A DNA stretch of 30,800 bases from a virus, in the IMG/VR virus record IMGVR_UViG_3300046500_000077, positions 1 through 30,800 of that record; one strand, 5' to 3'. The translations under genes were made by a program, and so were the position numbers. Positions 21,412-27,718 of this stretch are shown one piece after another (the stretch's first letter is position 1; each line of letters opens with the position of its first letter). The notes beneath the pieces were generated by a model. The model was given only the letters and a program-made list of their open reading frames with translations. It did no database searches and was not told where the DNA came from.

Positions 21412-21447
21412 GCCCCGCACCCAGTGCATGAGCACCAGGGGCGGGGC
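21412..21447 (-). terminator. Hairpin terminator
   Basis: GCCCCGC / GCGGGGC stem with an inner stem, just downstream of the 84-residue gene stop; minus-strand reading ends in TTGAGG, a weak T-run. Confidence 0.6.
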
Positions 21448-21453
21448 AAGGGG

Positions 21454-21708
21454 TCAGGCAGTGAACTCAGGCAGCGTCTCAGTCTGGGGCTCAGGCGTGC
21501 GCTCATCCTCGTACGCGCTGATGAGCTTGACCGGTCCCGTGGTGTCCAGCTTCCGGGCCTCAACGTTCCGGCCCTTGCCAGACGACTTCACGCCGGGCAG
21601 GTGGTCAACGGACTTCCGGGCAAGGTCAACGCCGGGCGCGATCACCACAGCGGACACGAACTCACCAGGCTGGACAGCGTCAGTGCGGGAAACTTCGTAG
21701 ATGGCCAT
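21454..21708 (-). CDS. Hypothetical 84-residue protein
   Basis: ATG at 21708 preceded by AGGAGAGAACACGC. The product starts AIYEVSRTDAVQPGEFVSAVVIA, has a basic middle (DLARKSVDHLPG, SSGKGRNVEARK), and an acidic Thr/Pro tail. It is beta-rich and small. It is the third gene in the RDF-like, 55-residue, 84-residue run and is closed by a hairpin terminator. No family is recognised. Confidence 0.73.
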   Translation of the reverse strand: MAIYEVSRTDAVQPGEFVSAVVIAPGVDLARKSVDHLPGVKSSGKGRNVEARKLDTTGPVKLISAYEDERTPEPQTETLPEFTA

Positions 21709-21720
21709 GCGTGTTCTCTC

Positions 21721-21888
21721 CTAGGAGTATTCGGGGTCGCCGGTAGGTTCGTCATCCATTTGGAAGCGCCTACGGCGTTCGTGAATTACAGCCTTCGCGG
21801 CTTCGGGCGGGAATGACCACAGGGGCTGACGAACAGTCTCGTCATCAGCCCCCGCCAGCACAGCCGCCCAATTGATGGGCTCAGTCAC
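21721..21888 (-). CDS. Hypothetical 55-residue protein
   Basis: GTG at 21888, two bases after the RDF-like gene's stop, with GAAGAGCGG as a modest SD; stop TAG at 21721. The product begins TEPINWAAVLAGADDETV, has PLWSFPPEAAKAVIHERRRRF, and an acidic end. It fills an otherwise empty gap within an operon and reads with normal phage codon use. Function unknown. Confidence 0.6.
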   Translation of the reverse strand: MTEPINWAAVLAGADDETVRQPLWSFPPEAAKAVIHERRRRFQMDDEPTGDPEYS

Positions 21889-21890
21889 GA

Positions 21891-22592
21891 CTACCGCTCT
21901 TCGGCAATCGCGTCAGCGTAGGAACCCAGCACGGTCATGACCGGCTTCTTGTACTTGACCAGCTCACCGTCATCCGTGGTGAACTCCTCCTGCACAATCT
22001 CAACGCGCACCAGGGCCTCACCCTCAATGCCGTCAAGCGCTTCCTTGACCTCATGCACGGTCTCAGCGAACTGCCACGCCGTAGCAATCCAGCGGCCCAC
22101 ACCCAGTTCGTAGCCCAGACCGGCAAGGCGGAAGGTAACCACCACGTTCGGACCAGGGGCCTTGCCCGCGCGGCTCTTCGCCTTGCGCTCCTTGAGAGTG
22201 CCAGTGCAGCCGCACAGCTCACCACGGTCATCCGGCATCAGGGAGCGGACACCATCACACTCATGGATGGGAAGGCCATTCGGACCCCACTGCATGAACT
22301 TGTCCTCAATGGCGTCAGCGCCGGTAAGCACAAGCTCAACGACAGAAGCGTCAGTCAGGATCTCAAAGTCATGCTCCTTCTCCGGGAACTTGAGCGCCGG
22401 GGTGCCACCCATCAGCTCAGCAATGCCCTTCGCCGTGTCCTCACCGGCAGCCAGAACGCGCCACTTGCCGAGAGAGACCGGCTTGCGCTTCGCATTCTGC
22501 ATGCCAGTGCGGAACTGGTAGGCGTACTCAGGGCGGGCAAACTTCGCCTCGCGCTCTTCGCGCTCCGGGTCGTGAAAGATGCTCTTGTCCAT
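21891..22592 (-). CDS. Gp3-like recombination directionality factor candidate
   Basis: A 233-residue protein. ATG at 22592 follows AGGGGAGATCCCGC. The pattern GKWRVLAAGEDTAKGIAELMGG, EHDFEILTDASVVELVL, ECDGV (C112), LCGCTG (C127, C129), FRLAGLGYELG, ATAWQFAETV resembles the Gp3-like family, which includes the directionality factors of phiC31, phiBT1 and TG1 serine integrases. Such a factor turns the integrase toward excision. The Bxb1-like integrase here would not necessarily use it, since Bxb1 itself uses an unrelated gp47. The family call is from pattern memory. Two promoter-like motifs and a large leader hairpin lie upstream. Confidence 0.6.
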   Translation of the reverse strand: MDKSIFHDPEREEREAKFARPEYAYQFRTGMQNAKRKPVSLGKWRVLAAGEDTAKGIAELMGGTPALKFPEKEHDFEILTDASVVELVLTGADAIEDKFMQWGPNGLPIHECDGVRSLMPDDRGELCGCTGTLKERKAKSRAGKAPGPNVVVTFRLAGLGYELGVGRWIATAWQFAETVHEVKEALDGIEGEALVRVEIVQEEFTTDDGELVKYKKPVMTVLGSYADAIAEER

Positions 22593-22628
22593 GCGGGATC
22601 TCCCCTACTTCGAATGTCTGCGAATCTC

Positions 22629-22687
22629 AGGGGGAAGGGCGGGAATTTCTCGGCCCTGTGGCCGGTTCTGAAACCGCCGTTCCCCCT
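22629..22687 (-). promoter_or_regulatory. Large leader hairpin of the RDF-like gene
   Basis: AGGGGGAAGGGCGG (22629-22642) pairs with CCGCCGTTCCCCCT (22674-22687) at 13 of 14 positions, with an inner GGCC dyad. It lies between promoter-like motif copy g and the start codon, so it would form in the 5' leader. Confidence 0.55.
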
Positions 22688-22698
22688 TCGAAGCTGGT

Positions 22699-22715
22699 CT
22701 AGGGGGTCGAATGCC
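22699..22715 (-). promoter_or_regulatory. Phage promoter-like motif, copy g (RDF-like gene)
   Basis: Minus strand GGCATTCGACCCCCTAG with CTTCGAAG at the fixed distance. Confidence 0.6.
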
Positions 22716-22754
22716 AGCCCCTAGCCGCTGTGTTTCTCGCCTTACAAACGGGGT

Positions 22755-22771
22755 CTAGAGAGTCGAATGCC
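22755..22771 (-). promoter_or_regulatory. Phage promoter-like motif, copy h (tandem)
   Basis: Minus strand GGCATTCGACTCTCTAG, 56 bases upstream of copy g. It is the only tandem pair in the window; both would drive the RDF-like gene. Confidence 0.55.
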
Positions 22772-22800
22772 AGCGCCGTAGGCAGGGCCAGAACGCAGAA

Positions 22801-22832
22801 AAGCCCCCCAGTCCGTGAGGACCAGGGGGCTT
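22801..22832 (-). terminator. Rho-independent terminator after the membrane protein
   Basis: AAGCCCCC / GGGGGCTT stem with inner GGTCC pairing, followed on the minus strand by TTCTGC. Confidence 0.85.
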
Positions 22833-22839
22833 CGCTGTA

Positions 22840-23067
22840 CTACTTCGTGGCAGCCTTCGCGGAGCTGGTAGCCGGGAACACCAGAAGGTATGCCAGGAAC
22901 ACCAGCCAGCCGGACGCGCTGTAGGACAGTGCCGGGATGGCAGGGGCCGCGTTGTGCAGCGCACCAGCAACCAGCATCACGGCCCATGTCTGCAAGCTCA
23001 GCAGGAGCATCGTGCCAAGGAAGAACACGACGAACGCGGCGTAGGCGGCTTTGTTGTCAGCCTTCAA
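22840..23067 (-). CDS. Small two-segment membrane protein
   Basis: A 75-residue protein starting at TTG 23067, eight bases after AAAGGAGAG. Hydrophobic segments at about 9-34 (AAFVVFFLGTMLLLSLQTWA) and about 51-65 (GWLVFLAYLLVF) are joined by a short loop with His and Asn; the C-terminus is Ala/Ser/Lys-rich. It is in its own promoter-to-terminator unit between early genes rather than beside the lysin, so an exclusion or membrane-anchoring role is as likely as a holin. Confidence 0.75.
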   Translation of the reverse strand: MKADNKAAYAAFVVFFLGTMLLLSLQTWAVMLVAGALHNAAPAIPALSYSASGWLVFLAYLLVFPATSSAKAATK

Positions 23068-23103
23068 GGGGGTCTCTCCTTTGTTGGGGTCTTCGAAGCT
23101 GGT

Positions 23104-23120
23104 CTAGGGGGTCGAATGCC
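23104..23120 (-). promoter_or_regulatory. Phage promoter-like motif, copy i (membrane protein)
   Basis: Minus strand GGCATTCGACCCCCTAG with CTTCGAAG at the fixed distance, upstream of the 75-residue membrane protein and ending at the exonuclease stop. Confidence 0.65.
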
Positions 23121-23980
23121 TAGCCCCGTCGCTCCGTCCCCGTGGTGATGAGCTTGCTACCGGCCAGCGGCTTCCCCAGAACCTTCCGGCTGCCCTCACG
23201 CTCCCAATCAACCGTCTTGCGAAGGTGCAGGAACACCCCGAAGGCAGCACGCATGTCAGGGGCGTAGACAGGCACCAGGGACCAGCCGTCAGGAGTCACG
23301 TGAAGCACCACAGCGCCATCAAACGCGGGCATGGGCTCTTCGGTACCGTCCGGGTCAATGATGCGGTCAGCGAAGGCGTAAGCGGCCATCTGTAGCGCCA
23401 CGGAAGGCCACACGGACTTAGACGTCTTCCAGTCGGCAATCACGTCCACCCACACGGCGTTACCGCTGACGTTGTCCGGGTCCAGCGTCCATGTGCCATC
23501 GTCGTTGAGCACCACGCGCAACCGTAGCCACGCGTCGAATGAACCGGCGTACTGGTAGGTGTCGGACCAGGCCACGTCTTCGGCACGCACAAGGACCGGC
23601 TTCACGGTGGCCATGAACTCAGCGAACATGGCGTGATACGGGACCATGTCCGGGTGCAGCCGCCCGATTCGCTGCCCGCGCATCATGCGCTCAAACAGGT
23701 CATGGGCCTTGCTGCCAATCTTGCCCCGGTCGTTGGTGTACCGCCACGCTGCCCCGGCAACCCACTTCTTAGCGCCGCCCCGGTCCCGGTCCGCCATGCG
23801 CTGTAGGTAGTCAATGCTGTCTAGGGCAAGCTCAGCCGCCATGTTCGCGTACCAGCGCGTCAGGAACTTCTTAGGCAACATGTCCACTGTGGTGGTCACG
23901 CTGGGGTAGCGCTTCTCAGGGTCGGTCAACCGGAAGTAGACCCGGCTGCCGCCCTTCTCATCATTCTTGACCTTCGCCAT
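23120..23980 (-). CDS. RecB/Cas4-type PD-(D/E)XK exonuclease
   Basis: A 286-residue protein. The nuclease core is visible: H93 (KAHDLFERM), D149 in GSFDAWLRL, D183-W-K185 in DVIADWKTSK, and the Q197-x3-Y201 motif (LQMAAYAFADR) typical of RecB-family exonucleases. In phages this type processes DNA ends for recombination and replication, or degrades host DNA. ATG at 23980 after GGGTGAGGAC; an ATG five codons upstream is less well placed. A copy of the 90-bp repeat and promoter-like motif j lie directly upstream. Confidence 0.9.
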   Translation of the reverse strand: MAKVKNDEKGGSRVYFRLTDPEKRYPSVTTTVDMLPKKFLTRWYANMAAELALDSIDYLQRMADRDRGGAKKWVAGAAWRYTNDRGKIGSKAHDLFERMMRGQRIGRLHPDMVPYHAMFAEFMATVKPVLVRAEDVAWSDTYQYAGSFDAWLRLRVVLNDDGTWTLDPDNVSGNAVWVDVIADWKTSKSVWPSVALQMAAYAFADRIIDPDGTEEPMPAFDGAVVLHVTPDGWSLVPVYAPDMRAAFGVFLHLRKTVDWEREGSRKVLGKPLAGSKLITTGTERRG

Positions 23981-24011
23981 GTCCTCACCCTTCATCGTCG
24001 TCAGGGTGGGT

Positions 24012-24028
24012 CTAGTGAGTCGAAGGCC
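24012..24028 (-). promoter_or_regulatory. Phage promoter-like motif, copy j (exonuclease)
   Basis: Minus strand GGCCTTCGACTCACTAG (one change in the core), 4 bases downstream of repeat R2 and 32 upstream of the exonuclease start. Confidence 0.55.
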
Positions 24029-24032
24029 CGTG

Positions 24033-24122
24033 TGTAGGAATGTAGGAACTGAACCAGGTCCCGGAATCTCTATAGAAACCCTTAGTGATTATCGAGAGTG
24101 GTGCAGAAACTACATTCCTACA
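24033..24122 (-). repeat. 90-bp repeat element R2 with 13-bp inverted ends
   Basis: Same length and ends (TGTAGGAATGTAG / CTACATTCCTACA) as R1, with interior CTATAGAAACCCTTA conserved. It lies directly upstream of promoter-like motif j. Confidence 0.8.
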
Positions 24123-24208
24123 TTTTGGCTGGTCAGGGGTTCAGCGCTGTGGGGTTGGCGTTCCACCTCCTACATGCGCCGCTGTACGCCCCTCAGACGG
24201 CATGAGAA

Positions 24209-24241
24209 AGCCCCGTCCGACCACTGGGGCCAGACGGGGCT
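24209..24241 (-). terminator. Rho-independent terminator
   Basis: Perfect 9-bp stem AGCCCCGTC / GACGGGGCT followed on the minus strand by TTTCT, downstream of the 73-residue gene. Nothing else is seen between here and R2. Confidence 0.85.
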
Positions 24242-24262
24242 AGAAGGCGCTCAGACAGGCGC

Positions 24263-24484
24263 TCAGGGCTCCACAGGGATAACCACAGCCCCCCGGGCCA
24301 CCCGTGCCGTTGCTCCTTCCGTGCTGCCACAGGGCACAGCGTCACAGACCATCAGGCCACCAGGCAGCGGGCAACTGGGGTCATGGAACAGCGTGCGCGT
24401 GGTCTCATCCACCTTCATCAGCCTCATGGGCCGGACGTACCGGCAGACATGACACATGGTGGGCTGGTCTTCGTTCGCGGTCAT
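24263..24484 (-). CDS. Small zinc-binding protein
   Basis: A 73-residue protein, ATG at 24484 with AGGGGGAACGTT upstream. C11-x2-C14 (TMCHVCRYV) with C38 and C47 (HDPSCPL, MVCDAV) suggest a zinc-stabilised fold. It is a single-gene unit: promoter-like motif k and an operator-like palindrome abut upstream, and a terminator follows. Function unknown; a DNA-binding or host-interaction role is possible. Confidence 0.75.
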   Translation of the reverse strand: MTANEDQPTMCHVCRYVRPMRLMKVDETTRTLFHDPSCPLPGGLMVCDAVPCGSTEGATARVARGAVVIPVEP

Positions 24485-24494
24485 AACGTTCCCC

Positions 24495-24511
24495 CTAGGG
24501 AGTCGAATGCC
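24495..24511 (-). promoter_or_regulatory. Phage promoter-like motif, copy k, abutting an operator
   Basis: Minus strand GGCATTCGACTCCCTAG. It shares one base with the operator-like palindrome copy 9 and ends at the ribosome binding site, leaving room for only a very short leader. Confidence 0.65.
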
Positions 24512-24532
24512 ACTTACGGATTTTCGGAGGTG
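24511..24532. promoter_or_regulatory. Operator-like palindrome, copy 9
   Basis: CACTTACG / GATTTT / CGGAGGTG, directly upstream of promoter-like motif k, the clearest operator-promoter pair in the window. Confidence 0.78.
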
Positions 24533-24540
24533 ACAACGCG

Positions 24541-24577
24541 GGAAGGCCCCGGGTCCTGGGGGAACCTGGGGCCTTCC
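24541..24577 (-). terminator. Terminator hairpin
   Basis: Perfect 10-bp stem GGAAGGCCCC / GGGGCCTTCC with an inner GGT/ACC extension, downstream of the 444-residue gene. Confidence 0.78.
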
Positions 24578-24590
24578 GGTCTGTGGTGCC

Positions 24591-25925
24591 TTACAGCGTG
24601 GCGGCAATCATGGCCGTGATGGCCTTCTTGGCCTCTTCCAGCTTCTTGCGCGCCGCTTCCTTCGTGGCGTCCGTGGCGTTCTCGAAGTCATCCGGGTTGC
24701 CAGTCCCAATGTCCTTGAGGAGCTTGTCAGCCAGCTTCGTCACGCGCTCATCCGGCGTGGTGGTGTCCGCCGTGGTCTCGCCAGCGCCCTCCCCTTCGCC
24801 TTCGCCGCCCTCACCGGCACCCTCACCGGCACCACCAGCGGCCTCAAGCTCCTTGGCCTTCTGCTTTTCCTGGTAGGCAAGGCGCTTGCGCTCAGACTGA
24901 CCGATGGTCGACGTGCCGTACGCCTTAGCGACGAACTCAGACGCGGGGACATCTTCCGGCTTGCCCTCAAGCACCTTCGCCACCCGGGCCCGGCGCTCCG
25001 CTGCCTCTTCCGTGTCCTCATCCAGCGACCGAAGCCACGCGGCACGGACGTCAGAGCGGTAGTCCTGAACCGAGCGCGTCAGCTTCTTGAGCGCCTGCTC
25101 ATTGTCCCAGGTGTGTTCGAAGCCCTCACCGGCCATCTTGATGAGCGCCGTGCCTGCCTTCTTGGCAGCGTCCGAAGCAACCATCAGGTCAGGGTTGTCA
25201 TCCTTGTTGGGGATGCGAGTGACCATGTCGAAGGCGACGGCCGCAACTTCCATGGCCACGTTGGAAGCCTTGAGGTTCAGGCGGACGCCCTCAGCCAGCT
25301 TCTCAGCGCCCATGGCTGCAAGCTCCTGAGTGCCTTCGTACTGGTCCCACGCCTTCTGAACAACCACGCCCTCAGCCGCCTTCTTGGCAACCTCCTTGGC
25401 CTTCGGCTTCTCAACCAGGGTGGCGGCTTCGGCCCACTGGTTGCGCTTCTCCTTCTTGGCCTTGATGGAGTCCTTGCCGCTCAGCGCGCTGATGATGGTC
25501 TCCGTCTCCTCCTTCAACTCCGCCAGCCCCTCAACGTTCTCCGCCTCAGCCAGAGACCGGGCACGCTCAATGTTGGCGTCAATCTGCTCAAGGGCAGCCT
25601 TGCCATCCTCCGTGTTGACGTCCAGCTTCGCGGCGGTCTTCTCAGCCATGGTCTCTCCCGTGTTTCCGTTGGTGTTGCTGACAGACGGAACATTAGCAGA
25701 CTCCGGGGCGTCCGTGTCTGCCACTTCCGAATTTTCGTAGGTGGTCTCTTCGGCAGCCTTCGCCAGCGCCTTGAGGCAGTTCGCGCAGTTCACGTCACCG
25801 CGCACTTCCCGGTATCCCTCAGCCGCGCGGTTGCCGCCACAGATGGGGAGGGACATGTAACCCTGGTGCTTCCGGGCCGCGTGAATCTTGCCGGTCCTGA
25901 GCTGAATGTTGACCATGGTGTCCAT
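24591..25925 (-). CDS. Acidic coiled-coil protein with N-terminal zinc module (two possible starts)
   Basis: A 444-residue frame from ATG 25925 (GAAGGGGCGGGGAC upstream). Residues 1-60 form a small Cys module (PICGG and NCANC). Residues about 61-90 are a polar linker partly encoded by an operator-like palindrome (TTYENSEVAD). A second start, ATG 25649, has its own SD GGGAGAGACC and would give a 352-residue protein (MAEKTAAKLDV...). The rest is Ala/Glu/Lys-rich helix, with a Gly/Glu low-complexity stretch (GAGEGAGEGGEGEGEG) before a short helical tail. No family is recognised. It may be one fused protein or two products. Confidence 0.72.
   Translation of the reverse strand: MDTMVNIQLRTGKIHAARKHQGYMSLPICGGNRAAEGYREVRGDVNCANCLKALAKAAEETTYENSEVADTDAPESANVPSVSNTNGNTGETMAEKTAAKLDVNTEDGKAALEQIDANIERARSLAEAENVEGLAELKEETETIISALSGKDSIKAKKEKRNQWAEAATLVEKPKAKEVAKKAAEGVVVQKAWDQYEGTQELAAMGAEKLAEGVRLNLKASNVAMEVAAVAFDMVTRIPNKDDNPDLMVASDAAKKAGTALIKMAGEGFEHTWDNEQALKKLTRSVQDYRSDVRAAWLRSLDEDTEEAAERRARVAKVLEGKPEDVPASEFVAKAYGTSTIGQSERKRLAYQEKQKAKELEAAGGAGEGAGEGGEGEGEGAGETTADTTTPDERVTKLADKLLKDIGTGNPDDFENATDATKEAARKKLEEAKKAITAMIAATL
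25645..25664 (-). promoter_or_regulatory. Internal ribosome binding site and second start
   Basis: Minus-strand GGGAGAGACC followed by ATG at 25649, inside the long frame 24591-25925. The site is as good as those of neighbouring genes and suggests a separate 352-residue product. Confidence 0.5.
25722..25743. promoter_or_regulatory. Operator-like palindrome, copy 10, within coding sequence
   Basis: CACTTCCG / AATTTT / CGTAGGTG, read in frame as part of the linker of the 444-residue protein, about 75 bases upstream of the internal start. Confidence 0.7.
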
Positions 25926-25996
25926 GTCCCCGCCCCTTCGTTGTGTGCTTGCGTGATCAGTATGGGGGGTGCCGGGACCTGGTTGCAAGTCCCGAC

Positions 25997-26018
25997 ACCC
26001 TACGGATTTTCGGAGGTG
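25997..26018. promoter_or_regulatory. Operator-like palindrome, copy 11
   Basis: ACCCTACG / GATTTT / CGGAGGTG; the left arm is shifted by one base. It lies between the 142-residue and 444-residue genes. Confidence 0.68.
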
Positions 26019-26019
26019 G

Positions 26020-26448
26020 TCAGGCGGTCTCGTTCCAACGCCGGTTCAGCGCGTAGTCAGAGAACACAGCGCCAACGTGGTACTGCCCGTACGAAGAGCC
26101 CTTGCCGTTGCTCACCTGAATGTACTTCGTGCCCTGAACCGTGCTGGTCTTGACCTCAACGGTCAGCCCGAACTCATACGCCTGAGCCACAATCGTTGCC
26201 ACGTGCTCAGCCGGTACGTCCCGGTACTCAAGCCCCGAAGGACCACCCCCGCGCGCCGTGTAGACCTCACCCAGGTCAACCGTGACCTTGCCCATGTCAG
26301 TGCCCTTTCCGTGGAAGGCTGCCCAGCACTCAGCGGACTTGAGCGCCATGCCAGCCGTGTAGTAGCCCGGGGTGGCGAACAGGATGCGGTCACCTTCGCG
26401 GACCTGACCGAAGTGCTTGCCGCTGTTCTCCGTGACCGTGATGTTCAT
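26020..26448 (-). CDS. Hypothetical 142-residue protein
   Basis: ATG at 26448 is set by AAGGAGCGGTCAGG. It is an alternating alpha/beta soluble protein (MNITVTENSG, GDRILFATPGYYTAGMALKSAECW, KVTVDLGEVYTA, AEHVATIVAQAYEFGLTVEVKTST, TKYIQVSNGKG). The last half looks like a helix followed by a beta hairpin. No motif points to a function. It lies between two operator-like palindromes. Confidence 0.77.
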   Translation of the reverse strand: MNITVTENSGKHFGQVREGDRILFATPGYYTAGMALKSAECWAAFHGKGTDMGKVTVDLGEVYTARGGGPSGLEYRDVPAEHVATIVAQAYEFGLTVEVKTSTVQGTKYIQVSNGKGSSYGQYHVGAVFSDYALNRRWNETA

Positions 26449-26518
26449 CCTGACCGCTCCTTCGTTGCTGTTGTTGTGTGCCCAGCTAAGCGCATGCCGC
26501 ACCCCCGGCGCAACCCCT

Positions 26519-26540
26519 CACCTACGATTTTTCGGAGGTG
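26519..26540. promoter_or_regulatory. Operator-like palindrome, copy 12
   Basis: CACCTACG / ATTTTT / CGGAGGTG, next to the terminator at 26553-26592, upstream of the 142-residue gene. Confidence 0.75.
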
Positions 26541-26552
26541 GTCCAACGCAAA

Positions 26553-26592
26553 AAGCCCCCCAGCAAGCCGGTCAGGGCTCACCAGGGGGCTT
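26553..26592 (-). terminator. Rho-independent terminator after the dNMP kinase
   Basis: AAGCCCCC / GGGGGCTT stem with inner GAGCCCTGAC pairing, followed on the minus strand by TTTTTGCG. Confidence 0.87.
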
Positions 26593-26595
26593 CGT

Positions 26596-27153
26596 TCAGC
26601 GCTGTCTCACCAGGAGATCAGTCACCGTGTGCAGATCAAAGACGCTGCCGCCGTTGATCAGGGTCTCATCCGCCGGGAAGGCGTTCAGATCGTTCTCACT
26701 GTCGTGTGTGTCAGTGCTCACAAGGTCAGGGCGCTTGATGCGGACCAGGATGAAGCCAGCCGCCTTGAGCGCTTCGGCTTCGTTCCCGTACCGGCAGTCA
26801 GTCACCACAACCGGCATGTTCCATCCGTCGGCAGCGCTGACCTTCTCCATCAGGACACGCACCCAGAAGTCAGGGTCAAGCTCACGCACGGTCTGACCCA
26901 TGTGTTGGAGCGTCCGGCGGACTTCCGGGTAATTCTCCTTCGCGTAGTCCCACCCAACGTCAGCAATCAGGGACTCAAGCCGGACGCTGACGCCATAGCC
27001 GGTAGGGATGTACGGATTGACTTGCAGTGCCATCCGCTTGAGCGGGTCAGCGAACGCAAGCCGGGTAAATGCCCAGCGCTGGACCAGCCGCAAACCGGCC
27101 GTGTCCTTTCCGCTCCGGGCCTTACCGATAAAGGCAATGTTCTGGTAGCTCAT
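26596..27153 (-). CDS. Deoxynucleoside monophosphate kinase
   Basis: A 185-residue P-loop kinase: IAFIGKARSGKDTA holds the Walker A (GKARSGKDT, residues 10-18), ADPLKRM is the conserved substrate-side segment, RRTLQHMGQTVRELDPDFW the middle helix, and VVVTDCRYGNEAEAL the Walker B-like strand with Asp and Arg. This matches phage dNMP kinases that supply dNDPs for replication. ATG at 27153 has GGAGAGAG upstream; a GTG six bases earlier is too close to that site. The SD is inside a 9-bp hairpin, so translation may be controlled. Confidence 0.9.
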   Translation of the reverse strand: MSYQNIAFIGKARSGKDTAGLRLVQRWAFTRLAFADPLKRMALQVNPYIPTGYGVSVRLESLIADVGWDYAKENYPEVRRTLQHMGQTVRELDPDFWVRVLMEKVSAADGWNMPVVVTDCRYGNEAEALKAAGFILVRIKRPDLVSTDTHDSENDLNAFPADETLINGGSVFDLHTVTDLLVRQR

Positions 27154-27157
27154 ATTC

Positions 27158-27194
27158 ACTCTCTCCGTCCGGGGATTGCCCTTCGGGAGAGAGT
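27158..27194 (-). promoter_or_regulatory. SD-sequestering leader hairpin of the dNMP kinase
   Basis: ACTCTCTCC (27158-27166) pairs perfectly with GGAGAGAGT (27186-27194). In the minus-strand RNA this hides the ribosome binding site GGAGAG before the ATG at 27153. The upstream strand begins at the promoter-like motif l. Confidence 0.5.
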
Positions 27195-27210
27195 GAGTGA
27201 GTCGAATGCC
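27194..27210 (-). promoter_or_regulatory. Phage promoter-like motif, copy l (dNMP kinase)
   Basis: Minus strand GGCATTCGACTCACTCA; at the second-box position the sequence TCCCGAAG is a partial match to CTTCGAAG. Confidence 0.6.
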
Positions 27211-27398
27211 TAGCCCCCTAGGAACACCTTGCAGGCGTCAAGAAGGGCATCAGCCGGGAAGCCAGGCACATAGCGCGACGCTAGCGGGATCACCACTATT
27301 GCCACGCCGTACAGCTTCCGCCGGTTAGCGACGAACCAGGACACTGCCCGGCTTACCTTGTCCAGCCACCCGGCATCAGGCGTGCTGTGATCACCCAT
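27210..27398 (-). CDS. Small membrane protein, holin candidate
   Basis: A 62-residue protein, ATG at 27398; its SD GGAGGTGGTCC is an arm of the operator-like palindrome copy 13. It has an amphipathic N-terminal helix (WLDKVSRAVSWFVANRRK), one membrane segment (LYGVAIVVIPLASRYV), and a hydrophobic C-terminal helix (ADALLDACKVFLG). Being two genes downstream of the endolysin suggests a holin or lysis regulator. The family is not certain. Confidence 0.72.
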   Translation of the reverse strand: MGDHSTPDAGWLDKVSRAVSWFVANRRKLYGVAIVVIPLASRYVPGFPADALLDACKVFLGG

Positions 27399-27402
27399 GG
27401 AC

Positions 27403-27424
27403 CACCTCCGAAAAATCGTATGTA
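27403..27424. promoter_or_regulatory. Operator-like palindrome, copy 13 (degenerate)
   Basis: CACCTCCG / AAAAAT / CGTATGTA; the right arm is the weakest of the family. It supplies the SD of the 62-residue membrane protein. Confidence 0.6.
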
Positions 27425-27466
27425 CAGAGAGTCACGGCCGGCAAAACGCTCCGTGATAATTGCAGG

Positions 27467-27709
27467 TCAGCGGGTCAGGAACGGGACGACTACGCCAACC
27501 AGGGCCCCTAGGGTCGCTGCCACGCCGGACGCACGCCACACACGCTGTTCTAGCGAAGTGACGCGCTCTTCCAGTGCTTCTAGCTCTTCCCGGGTGTCAT
27601 CAAGCGATAGGCGCTCATCTAGCCGGATCACGGCATCAGAAAGCCGCCTCAGTTCGTCGTAAATCTCACGACTGGACACCCACGCGCCCCCACTTTCAGG
27701 CGTAGTCAT
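27467..27709 (-). CDS. Coiled-coil membrane protein, holin candidate
   Basis: An 80-residue protein, ATG at 27709 with AAGGGGCCCCG upstream, nine bases after the endolysin stop. Residues 13-57 form a charged coiled coil (EIYDELRRLSDAVIRLDERL, LEALEERVTSLEQRV), followed by a single C-terminal membrane segment (GVAATLGALVGVVVPFL). This layout is common for small lysis-cassette proteins in actinophages, acting as holin or anti-holin. Together with the 62-residue protein it completes a lysin/holin cassette. Confidence 0.78.
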   Translation of the reverse strand: MTTPESGGAWVSSREIYDELRRLSDAVIRLDERLSLDDTREELEALEERVTSLEQRVWRASGVAATLGALVGVVVPFLTR

Positions 27710-27718
27710 CGGGGCCCC

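Noticed and set aside
6369-24122. The two 90-bp elements as MITEs or insertion sequence remnants
   Set aside because: Both are placed in the same orientation directly upstream of the same promoter-like motif subtype and no target-site duplications are visible, so a regulatory role fits better. Not excluded.
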